From positions 1-7,624 of the forward strand of contig JACQRD010000006.1 in assembly GCA_016206675.1 (NCBI GenBank): a DNA stretch of 7,624 nt. Reading direction: 5' to 3'. Below the pieces are notes generated by a model that saw only the letters and a program-made list of their open reading frames with translations, had not been told where the DNA came from and did no database searches. Each line of letters opens with the position of its first letter. Position 1 is the first letter of the stretch. A program made the position numbers and the translations under genes. The stretch comes from Candidatus Omnitrophota bacterium (GTDB taxonomy: Bacteria > Omnitrophota > Gorgyraeia > Aquiviventales > Aquiviventaceae). Positions 1 to 5,044 of the stretch are shown here, piece after piece.

Positions 1-2157
1 AGACTCCGCAAGCGGCCACCAGCCGCCTTCTCTCCACCAGGAGGGGTCAGCTGGTTCAGTTCCGGGGTCCGCAAGGGGCCACCAGGCGCCTTCTCCCCAC
101 GAGGCGTCGGGTTGCGACACGCCGCCGGGTCCCGACTCCGGGCCCTTCGCCCAATCGACCAAATCCTGCAGGGCTTGTGCGGATCCGGCCCGGGCTTCCT
201 CATCAGTGAGTCCCGTGATGTCATCGCGTTCCTGCTCCGGTCCCTTGGCCCAGTCGGCCAGGTCCTGCAGGGCCTGCGCGGATCCCGCTCTAGCTTCCTC
301 GTCAGTCAGACCGAGGAGATCGTCCCGTTCTGGCGGAAGCTGAACGTAATCCTCTCCCCGTTTCTTCGGTGACACCTTCTTTGAGGTCGTGCGCTTCTTG
401 TCTCTCTGAGGAGGTTGTTCCTGCCTCGAGGGTTCGCCGGGCATCCGCTGCATGCGCATGTGCCGGTCCACCGCACGATCGACCTTGCGGTCCAGGTCGA
501 TGACCGTCGCCCCGGTGCGCCCGGTCACCTTGCCGTCTTTGTCGCGGGTGGTGGTGGAGCCGTCCGGGGCGCGGTCCACCGCGGTGCCGTCGGGGTAGCG
601 CTCAAACGTGGAGTTGTCCGCGTAGCGGACGAAGGTGTGTCCGTTCGGGGAGATGCGCTCGGTCGTGCCGTCGGGGAAGGTGCGCACTGTCGTCCCATCA
701 GACGCGGTCTTCACCGTCGGCTCGCCCTCCGGCTGCGGGTGCAGCGGCGGCGTGGGGCCGGGTCCCAAATCATCCAAGACGGACTCGGTCGGCTGATCCG
801 ATGCGGCCGTGGCCGGCTGTTCTGGCGTGGTGTCCACCGGCATCGTGACGGAGCTGGAGCCGCCATCGACGCGAACCTGGGGGCTCGGTGTGACCGGTTT
901 GGCATCTTGCTGGAGGGTCTGCTGGCCGGACGGCGTGCTCGGCGGGTCGAGCTGCGTCATGCCGCCACCGACCGGCAGCTTGGGGAAGCGCAGCGGGGAC
1001 AGGGGAGGCATCGAGTCTTCCTGGCGGGGCGTCGACGCCGCGCCGCCTTGCTGCGGCTGCTGCCCGCCGGGCGATCCGCTGGTTGTAGGCGTCGAGGTCA
1101 CGCCCTCACCAACTCCTCTGCTGAGTTCTTGCTTGGCCCCATCGGTCAAGAACGGGCCAAGCCCCTCGATGATCTTGGCCGCGTCTTTGTCGCCGGCTCC
1201 CGCCTTACGGCCTAGGTCCCTGAGGCCCTCCGCGACCTCTGGAGCGGTGACGACGCCCTCCTTTTTCTGCGGTTTGGCGTCCTGCTGCAGGCTCTGCTGG
1301 CCGAAGGGGGTGGTCGGCGGATCAAGCTGCTGCATGCCGCCGCCGAAGGCGTAGCGTTTCAGGCTCAGGTCGAGCTTGTAGTCCTTGGGCAAGTCGTAGG
1401 CGGGTTGGGCCAGCGCATTGCGGACATTGAGGGGCAGGGAGACGCCTGGCGGCCCATACATGAAGTCGCCGTATCCATCGAGGTACAGCTTGCCTGAGGA
1501 GGTCGTAATCTTGTTCGAGGAGAGCATGCCGGTTTCCACCGTCAGCTTGCCATCGCTGATAAGGTCGCACATCTCGTGCAGCTCCTCCAGCACCTCGTCG
1601 GGATGCCGCTTCAGATCGTCAGCGGTGAAGTACTCGATCGGGTAGCCCTCATCGTCATAGAGCACGGCCACCCGCTCCTTGCCGCGCGCCTTGCCGGTGG
1701 CCATGAGCATGCCGTTCATGCCCGCCGCCTCGCCGGGCCACTCGCGGCTGCGCGCCAGATCTTCCAGGTAATATCGGCTGAACCCTTGCACGTCAGGGGC
1801 ACCGCTGAGTCGGCTGTATGGCGCGGAATAATTGGAGCTGAGCACATTGAGCTCATTCAGTGCCGATGGGTCGATGGCCTGGGCCGCCTGGCGCACGCCC
1901 TCCGAGAAGGGCATGCGCGACCAGTTGACCGAGTCGGTGGCTGAGGACTTGTGGTTGGTGATGCCGGGGACCAGGGTGAGCAGATCGGCGTAGGAACGGC
2001 TCGTAGGTAGTTGGTTAAGCTGCTCCTGGCTGACGGCGCTACCCGTGGAGCTTTGCTGCGTGTCCACCACGGGCGATTCGCCGGCCCAAGCGGGAGGCAG
2101 TTGAACACACACCAAGGCGGCAGAAAGCACGAGATGACCCGTACGGCGAGACAGCAT
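1..2157 (-). CDS. Large secreted mosaic repeat protein with TonB-plug-like N-terminus (partial, 3' end outside window)
   Basis: The minus strand is open without a stop from the ATG at 2157-2155 to the window edge, giving 719 residues of an incomplete protein. A GGGAGG ribosome site lies 5 nt upstream of the start and a TTGACA/TATCGT promoter lies behind it. Residues 1-25 are a signal peptide ending PAWA. Residues about 30-119 resemble part of a TonB-dependent receptor plug (LPTSRSYADLLTLVPGI at 50-66, NVLSSNYSAPYSRLSG at 104-119), but no beta-barrel follows. Residues 120-270 contain a charged region I do not recognise (GYPIEYFTADDLKRHPDEVL at 171-190). Then come a duplicated GGGM-QLDPP linker (272-296, 397-421), a Pro-rich stretch (463-480), seven DGT-type 9-residue units (484-547), a Lys-rich stretch (586-600), a 33-residue tandem duplication (611-676) and a duplicated Trp-rich motif (684-718). 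The export and repeats suggest an envelope or surface structural or adhesive role; this is inference and the function is unknown. Reading frame and start are well supported. Confidence 0.85.
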   Translation of the reverse strand, partial: MLSRRTGHLVLSAALVCVQLPPAWAGESPVVDTQQSSTGSAVSQEQLNQLPTSRSYADLLTLVPGITNHKSSATDSVNWSRMPFSEGVRQAAQAIDPSALNELNVLSSNYSAPYSRLSGAPDVQGFSRYYLEDLARSREWPGEAAGMNGMLMATGKARGKERVAVLYDDEGYPIEYFTADDLKRHPDEVLEELHEMCDLISDGKLTVETGMLSSNKITTSSGKLYLDGYGDFMYGPPGVSLPLNVRNALAQPAYDLPKDYKLDLSLKRYAFGGGMQQLDPPTTPFGQQSLQQDAKPQKKEGVVTAPEVAEGLRDLGRKAGAGDKDAAKIIEGLGPFLTDGAKQELSRGVGEGVTSTPTTSGSPGGQQPQQGGAASTPRQEDSMPPLSPLRFPKLPVGGGMTQLDPPSTPSGQQTLQQDAKPVTPSPQVRVDGGSSSVTMPVDTTPEQPATAASDQPTESVLDDLGPGPTPPLHPQPEGEPTVKTASDGTTVRTFPDGTTERISPNGHTFVRYADNSTFERYPDGTAVDRAPDGSTTTRDKDGKVTGRTGATVIDLDRKVDRAVDRHMRMQRMPGEPSRQEQPPQRDKKRTTSKKVSPKKRGEDYVQLPPERDDLLGLTDEEARAGSAQALQDLADWAKGPEQERDDITGLTDEEARAGSAQALQDLVDWAKGPESGPGGVSQPDASWGEGAWWPLADPGTEPADPSWWREGGWWPLAES
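4..108 (-). repeat. Duplicated tryptophan-rich motif
   Basis: Residues 684-697 (DASWGEGAWWPLAD) and 704-718 (DPSWWREGGWWPLAE) are two copies of one motif, separated by PGTEPA. The second copy ends at the window edge, so more copies may follow outside. Its function is not recognised; paired Trp residues beside Gly and Pro can act as surface-binding or packing elements. Confidence 0.8.
130..228 (-). repeat. 99-bp tandem repeat, second copy in gene order
   Basis: This encodes residues 644-676, RDDITGLTDEEARAGSAQAL followed by QDLVDWAKGPESG. The core LTDEEARAGSAQALQDL is unchanged from the first copy although many codons differ at silent positions. Confidence 0.9.
229..327 (-). repeat. 99-bp tandem repeat, first copy in gene order
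   Basis: This encodes residues 611-643, RDDLLGLTDEEARAGSAQAL followed by QDLADWAKGPEQE. The next 99 bp encode the second copy. The segment has the composition of a short amphipathic helix with an acidic N-cap. Confidence 0.9.
517..708 (-). repeat. Seven-unit nonapeptide 'PDG' repeat region
   Basis: Residues 484-547 split into seven units that each end in Arg: TASDGTTVR, TFPDGTTER, ISPNGHTFVR, YADNSTFER, YPDGTAVDR, APDGSTTTR and DKDGKVTGR. All are nine residues except the third, which has ten. Regular DG turns separated by short alternating polar/hydrophobic strands resemble the T-complex protein 10 C-terminal (Tcp10_C, G-box) repeats, which form an extended solvent-exposed single-layer beta-sheet. 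The family match is by eye. Confidence 0.75.
895..969 (-). repeat. Second copy of GGGM-QLDPP linker repeat
   Basis: This encodes residues 397-421 (GGGMTQLDPPSTPSGQQ followed by TLQQDAKP). It differs from the first copy at only a few positions (Q/T, T/S, F/S, S/T). The two copies flank a region of about 100 residues with a short predicted-helical part (VAEGLRDLGRKAGAGDKDAA) and a Gln/Gly/Pro-rich part. Confidence 0.8.
1267..1344 (-). repeat. First copy of GGGM-QLDPP linker repeat
   Basis: This encodes residues 272-297 of the large secreted protein, beginning GGGMQQLDPPTTPFGQQ and ending SLQQDAKPQ. A near-identical copy is encoded at 895-969, about 125 residues further on. The segment is rich in Gln and Pro and looks like a flexible linker that follows each of two larger blocks. 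Confidence 0.8.
1801..2070 (-). other. TonB-receptor plug-like segment within the large secreted protein
   Basis: Residues 30-119 read like two conserved parts of the plug of SusC- or CarboxypepD_reg-type TonB-dependent receptors. One is a VDT...STGSAVS..QL..LPTSRSYADLLTLVPGI block; the other is a PSALNELNVLSSNYSAPYSRLSG block, corresponding to the family's 'I-E-V..G.YSAEYGR.SGG' signature. The residues between them are short and lack the usual 'R....N....DG' loop, and the typical 'V(I/V)NVVTKSG' continuation is absent. The similarity was recognised by eye. Whether it is homology or convergence is not proven. Confidence 0.55.
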
Positions 2158-2198
2158 GGTGGCCTCCCTACATGGTGGGTGAATGGATAGTACGACAT

Positions 2199-2227
2199 AC
2201 GATAGGGCGCTTCACGCAGGGTGTCAA
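2199..2227 (-). promoter_or_regulatory. Sigma-70-type promoter for the large secreted gene
   Basis: On the minus strand a perfect TTGACA -35 box (2227-2222) is followed after exactly 17 nt by TATCGT (2204-2199), which matches the TATAAT consensus at four of six positions. Transcription would start near 2192, giving a leader of about 35 nt that contains the GGGAGG ribosome site before the ATG at 2157. Confidence 0.6.
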
Positions 2228-2229
2228 GA

Positions 2230-2459
2230 TGCTGCTCTGTCGAAAAGCTCCCATCAGGGTGGCGCAGGGCCTGCCGCGCCGCTTCACCGGCGCCTCGGAC
2301 AGCACGGCCGGGTCGACGCCCTCCGGGCGCCCGGAGCCCGCACCGGAGCGAGCGGACGGCCCCGCCGCCGCTGGCCCTGCAGGCCCCCCGCGCCGGTCCG
2401 CCAACCCAGGCGTCCGGCGGCGCAACGGCGCTGGCGGGGCGGTTTTCGACAGAGCAACA
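2230..2459. repeat. GC-rich intergenic block bounded by 17-bp inverted repeats
   Basis: Bases 2230-2246 and the reverse complement of 2443-2459 share TG(C/T)TGCTCTGTCGAAAA, which is 16 of 17 identical with the inner 14 perfect. The enclosed roughly 200 bp are extremely GC-rich. They hold a 16-bp perfect palindrome (CTCCGGGCGCCCGGAG, 2321-2336), a further symmetric pair (ACCGGCGC at 2286-2293 and GCGCCGGT at 2390-2397) and the 24-nt sequence shared with 6568-6591. No gene is evident. The block fills most of the 320-bp gap between the divergent genes. It could be a small non-autonomous mobile element (no clear target duplication seen) or a pair of inverted operator sites. Confidence 0.5.
2287..2310 (+). 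repeat. 24-nt dispersed repeat, copy 1
   Basis: This 24-nt string (starting CCGGCGCCTCGG and ending CAGCACGGCCG) is identical to 6568-6591 in the same orientation. The bases just upstream are also similar (CGCCGCTTCA here, CGCCGCTCAA there). Similarity stops immediately downstream. Confidence 0.85.
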
Positions 2460-2471
2460 AGGTGCTACAAT
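2444..2471 (+). promoter_or_regulatory. Putative promoter for the aldo/keto reductase, possibly leaderless
   Basis: TACAAT at 2466-2471 matches the -10 consensus at five of six positions and ends only 6 nt before the ATG at 2478. A TCGACA (five of six to TTGACA) lies 15 nt upstream of it, and a weaker TTTTCG lies at 17 nt. Initiation about 7 nt after the -10 box would fall on or beside the start codon. No ribosome site at normal spacing is visible; the only candidate, AAGGTG, lies 13 nt from the ATG. Confidence 0.45.
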
Positions 2472-2477
2472 ACCGCC

Positions 2478-3461
2478 ATGCGCACGCGCCCATTCGGTCG
2501 GTTGGGTTGGCCGGTTTCTGAAATCGGTCTCGGCACGTGGGGCATGGGCGGGATGTGGGGCGCGGTGGATGACCGTGAAGCGATCCGCGCCATTCGTCGG
2601 GCGCTGGAGCTCGGCGTGAGCTTCCTCGACACCGCCGCGGTCTACGGCGAGGGCCACGCTGAGGAGCTCATCCGCCAAGCACTCGCCGGCCGCGATGAGG
2701 CCGTCTGCATCGCCACCAAAGTCCCGCCGAAGAATATGGAATGGCCCGCCCGCCACGAGGCGCTGGCGGCCGAGGCATTTCCCGCCGGGTGGATCATCGA
2801 GCAGACCGAGGCGAGCCTGCGGCGGCTGGGCCGTGCGGCCGTTGAGCTGCAGCAGCTGCACGTCTGGGCCCCGCGATGGCTCAAGGAGCAGGAGGTGTGG
2901 CTGCCCGCTATCGAACGATTAAAGCGCGAGGGGAAGATCAAGGCCTTCGGCATTTCGATTAACGACCATGAACCCGACACCGCGCTGGAGGCCGTCGCCT
3001 CGGGCTTGATCGACAGCGTGCAGGTCATCTACAACGTGTTCGATCAGACGCCGGCCGAGCGGCTGTTGCCCGCGTGCCAGCAGTGCTGCGTCGGCGTGAT
3101 CGTCCGCGTGCCCTTCGATGAGGGCAGCCTGACAGGGACGCTGACCGCCGCCACGCGCTTTGCGCCGGATGACTGGCGCGGCACCTATTTCGCGGGCGAG
3201 CGGCTGCGCGAAACCGTCGAGCGTGTTGAGCCGCTCAAGGCGCTCTCCGGCGCGATGCGCCGCACGTTGCCGCAGGCGGCGCTGGCCTTCTGCCTGGCGC
3301 ATCCCGCGGTCTCAACGGTGATTCCAGGGATGCGCCGCGTGGCCCACGTGGAGGAGAATTGCGCGGTTGCTGAGATGCCCCCCTTGAGCGCGGTCCAGCT
3401 GGGAGCGTTGCGCGGGCAGGCCTGGCCGAGGAATTACTACGCGGGAGTCTTCAGCGACTGA
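2478..3461 (+). CDS. Aldo/keto reductase family oxidoreductase
   Basis: This 327-residue cytoplasmic protein has the family's normal length and should fold as an (alpha/beta)8 barrel that reduces carbonyls with NAD(P)H. The catalytic tetrad is visible: Asp51 (FLDTA), Tyr56 (AVYGEG), Lys81 (ATKV) and His128 (LQQLHVW). The barrel continues with GKIKAFGISIN (152-162) and VQVIYNVFDQ (181-190). The segment around 206-220 (GVIVRVPFDEGSLTG) and the C-terminal STVIPGMRRVAHVEEN (279-294) match cofactor-phosphate-binding regions of uncharacterised bacterial members. The frame is open further upstream to 2172, but that extension is low-complexity and crosses the inverted-repeat block, so the ATG beginning MRTRPFGRLG is chosen. 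The substrate is unknown. It is divergent from the large secreted gene and 53 nt ahead of the SPFH gene, so part of its transcript may continue into that operon. Confidence 0.93.
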   Translation: MRTRPFGRLGWPVSEIGLGTWGMGGMWGAVDDREAIRAIRRALELGVSFLDTAAVYGEGHAEELIRQALAGRDEAVCIATKVPPKNMEWPARHEALAAEAFPAGWIIEQTEASLRRLGRAAVELQQLHVWAPRWLKEQEVWLPAIERLKREGKIKAFGISINDHEPDTALEAVASGLIDSVQVIYNVFDQTPAERLLPACQQCCVGVIVRVPFDEGSLTGTLTAATRFAPDDWRGTYFAGERLRETVERVEPLKALSGAMRRTLPQAALAFCLAHPAVSTVIPGMRRVAHVEENCAVAEMPPLSAVQLGALRGQAWPRNYYAGVFSD

Positions 3462-3470
3462 TGGAAGGCG

Positions 3471-3476
3471 TATGAT
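3471..3476 (+). promoter_or_regulatory. Possible -10 element ahead of the SPFH gene
   Basis: TATGAT (five of six to consensus) lies in the 53-nt gap after the aldo/keto reductase, which would give a leader of about 32 nt. No convincing -35 box is found 16-18 nt upstream, so this is weak. The SPFH gene may instead be read through from the reductase promoter. Confidence 0.25.
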
Positions 3477-3514
3477 GCTGCCAACCCTATTGCGGTAGCG
3501 ACGAAGGAGGCGAG

Positions 3515-4402
3515 ATGACGACCTATTTCGTGACGTCCTTTTTCTTCATCGTGGCATGGCTGCTGCTAGCCGGCATCCGGATCGTCCGCCCCACCCACCG
3601 GGCGCTGATTGAGCGCCTCGGGAAGTACCACCGCTTCGCGGGGCCCGGCTTTCACTGGATCATCCCGGTGATCGAGCGCATGTTCCAGGAAAACGTGACC
3701 GAAACGATGGTCGACGCCACGCCGCAAGAAATCATCACCTTTGATAACCTCAACGCCCGCGTCGACGCGCAGGTGTACTTCAAGGTCAAGTCGGATGAGG
3801 AGAGCGTGAAGAACTCGATCTACAACGTCAACAACGTGCAGTACCAGATCGTCAACCTGGCCCGCACCACGCTGCGCAACATCATCGGCACGATGACGTT
3901 GAAATCCGCCAACAGCGAGCGCGGCCGCATCAATGAAGAGCTGCACAAAATCCTGATGAAGGAAACCGGCAACTGGGGTATCGAGATCGTCCGCACCGAG
4001 TTGAAGGAAATCGACCCACCGAAAGATGTGCAGGAGACGATGAACAAGGTCGTCAAGGCGGAGAACGAGAAGATCGCGGCGGTGGATTTCGCCTCCGCGG
4101 CCGAGACCGTGGCAGACGGCAAGAAACGCGCTGCCATTAAGGAAGCCGAAGGGGTCAAACAGGCGCGCATCCTGGAGGCGGAAGGGGAGGCTGGGGCGAT
4201 CCGGCTGGTCAATGAGGCCGCGGAGAAGTATTTCGTCGGCAACGCGCAGATTCTGCGCAAGCTTCAAGCGGTGGAGACCGCGCTGCAGGACAACGCCAAG
4301 GTGGTCGTGCCTGCCAGCGGCGAGCTGGTCAACGTGATTGGCGAGCTTGCCGGTGTGGCTCCCATCACGCTGCCCACAAAGGCCGCAGGGAACAAGGCGT
4401 AG
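3515..4402 (+). CDS. SPFH/Band 7 (stomatin/paraslipin-like) membrane protein
   Basis: This 295-residue protein has one N-terminal membrane segment (about residues 4-24, VTSFFFIVAWLLLAGIRIV) followed by an SPFH/Band 7 domain. Hallmarks are RALIERLGKYHRFAGPGFHW (29-48), DATPQEIITFDNLNARVDAQ (67-86), VYFKV, LARTTLRNIIGTMTL (115-129), INEELHKIL and WGIEIVRTELKEIDPP (154-169). A long Ala/Glu/Lys-rich coiled coil (about 175-260, with repeated EAEG) follows, as in QmcA/HflK/paraslipin proteins that oligomerise into membrane cages and organise microdomains or regulate membrane proteases. AGGAGG lies 4 nt before the ATG. Such genes often sit beside an nfeD gene; none is here. Instead it heads a run of two secreted-protein genes. 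The family is certain; the client protein or process is not. Confidence 0.93.
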   Translation: MTTYFVTSFFFIVAWLLLAGIRIVRPTHRALIERLGKYHRFAGPGFHWIIPVIERMFQENVTETMVDATPQEIITFDNLNARVDAQVYFKVKSDEESVKNSIYNVNNVQYQIVNLARTTLRNIIGTMTLKSANSERGRINEELHKILMKETGNWGIEIVRTELKEIDPPKDVQETMNKVVKAENEKIAAVDFASAAETVADGKKRAAIKEAEGVKQARILEAEGEAGAIRLVNEAAEKYFVGNAQILRKLQAVETALQDNAKVVVPASGELVNVIGELAGVAPITLPTKAAGNKA

Positions 4403-4421
4403 TCAACAGTGAAGGGCATTG

Positions 4422-5021
4422 ATGCGTCCGCCAAGGCGCAGCCAAATCGCAGCAGTTGCGGCGCTGATGTCGATGGGTTCGGCAGCGGGCTGGGTGCGCG
4501 CCGAGGAGGGTGGGCCGTCGCAGCCTGAGGAACGCGTCTCCGCGCCGGAGGCCGCGCTCGAGTCGCCGGTGTTGAGCGTGGCCGGCACGCTGACCCGTCT
4601 CCTGCGCCGCGCGGCATGGCCGCGGCTTGAGATGCAGACCGACCGGGGGGAATCATGGATGCTGGAGCTGCCGCCAACCGTCACCCTGGCGTGGTATCAG
4701 GGCCATCCGACAGACCTTGATGCGCTGAAGCCAGGAGAGGGGATTAAGGTGCTCTATACGAAGGTCCGCGGAAAGAAACGGGTGAAATCCGTGCAGCTGT
4801 TAGCTCCCCCTGGAGCCGCTTTAGGGGGGGCGACGGCCGAGGAGAGGGGTAGCCCGTTCGACGCCCTGCCCAAACCTCCTCCGTTGCCCGTTCCGCCCAT
4901 GGTTCCGCTCAAGACGCCAACGATACCCGCAGCGCCGGCAGTGCCGTTAACCGGCCGAGCGCCTGAGGCGCCAGAAATGCCCGCGATTCCCAGTATCGAC
5001 ACCTCTCGTCATTCGCGCTAG
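4422..5021 (+). CDS. Secreted protein with OB-like domain and proline-rich tail, unknown function
   Basis: A protein of 199 residues starts at ATG 4422, with AAGGG 5 nt upstream; an in-frame TTG at 4419 is a possible alternative. Residues 1-27 are a signal peptide (RRSQ, Ala-rich core, ending WVRA). Residues about 50-128 form a compact beta-rich unit: VLSVAGTLTRL, RLEMQTDRGESWMLELPP, TDLDALKPGEGIKVLYTKVR and GKKRVKSVQLL. The pattern (G-T, 'D.G', 'L..LKPG..V.V.Y', K/R-V-K-S) resembles small secreted OB-fold domains such as DUF5666, recognised by eye. Residues 150-199 are a Pro/Ala-rich tail (KPPPLPVPP, TPTIPAAPAVPL) that could span peptidoglycan or be disordered. It lies 19 nt after the SPFH gene and 23 nt before the DUF4139 gene, so co-transcription is likely. 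Confidence 0.85.
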   Translation: MRPPRRSQIAAVAALMSMGSAAGWVRAEEGGPSQPEERVSAPEAALESPVLSVAGTLTRLLRRAAWPRLEMQTDRGESWMLELPPTVTLAWYQGHPTDLDALKPGEGIKVLYTKVRGKKRVKSVQLLAPPGAALGGATAEERGSPFDALPKPPPLPVPPMVPLKTPTIPAAPAVPLTGRAPEAPEMPAIPSIDTSRHSR

Positions 5022-5034
5022 CTACTGTAACTAT

Positions 5035-5041
5035 GGAGGAG
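5035..5041 (+). promoter_or_regulatory. Ribosome-binding site fixing the start of the DUF4139 gene
   Basis: GGAGGAG lies 3-5 nt before the ATG at 5045. An upstream in-frame ATG at 5033 overlaps this site and has no ribosome site of its own, and using it would put MEEH ahead of the signal peptide. The start at 5045 is therefore preferred. Confidence 0.75.
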
Positions 5042-5044
5042 CAC

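Noticed and set aside
112..372. Plus-strand open frame with an internal repeat
   Set aside because: Its apparent repeat is the antisense reading of the 99-bp tandem duplication in the large minus-strand gene.
415..1215. Long plus-strand open frame (266 residues) opposite the large secreted gene
   Set aside because: It is antisense to a continuous 719-codon frame that has a promoter, ribosome site, signal peptide and conserved repeats. Its translation is Arg/Gly/Ala-rich with no recognisable motif, typical of an antisense shadow in GC-rich DNA.
2172..2477. N-terminal extension of the aldo/keto reductase upstream of 2478
   Set aside because: The frame is open, but the extra 102 residues are low-complexity, cross the inverted-repeat block and lie before the canonical family N-terminus. 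The 327-residue form has the normal family length.
1857..2861. Minus-strand open frame of 334 residues across the divergent promoter region
   Set aside because: It overlaps the aldo/keto reductase in antisense, the intergenic inverted-repeat block and the start of the large secreted gene in another frame. No family features are seen.
3566..4267. Minus-strand open frame of 233 residues opposite the SPFH gene
   Set aside because: It is entirely antisense to a certain SPFH/Band 7 coding sequence and has the composition of a reverse-strand shadow.
5033..5044. Upstream ATG as start of the DUF4139 protein
   Set aside because: The ATG overlaps the GGAGGAG ribosome site that serves the ATG at 5045 and has no site of its own.
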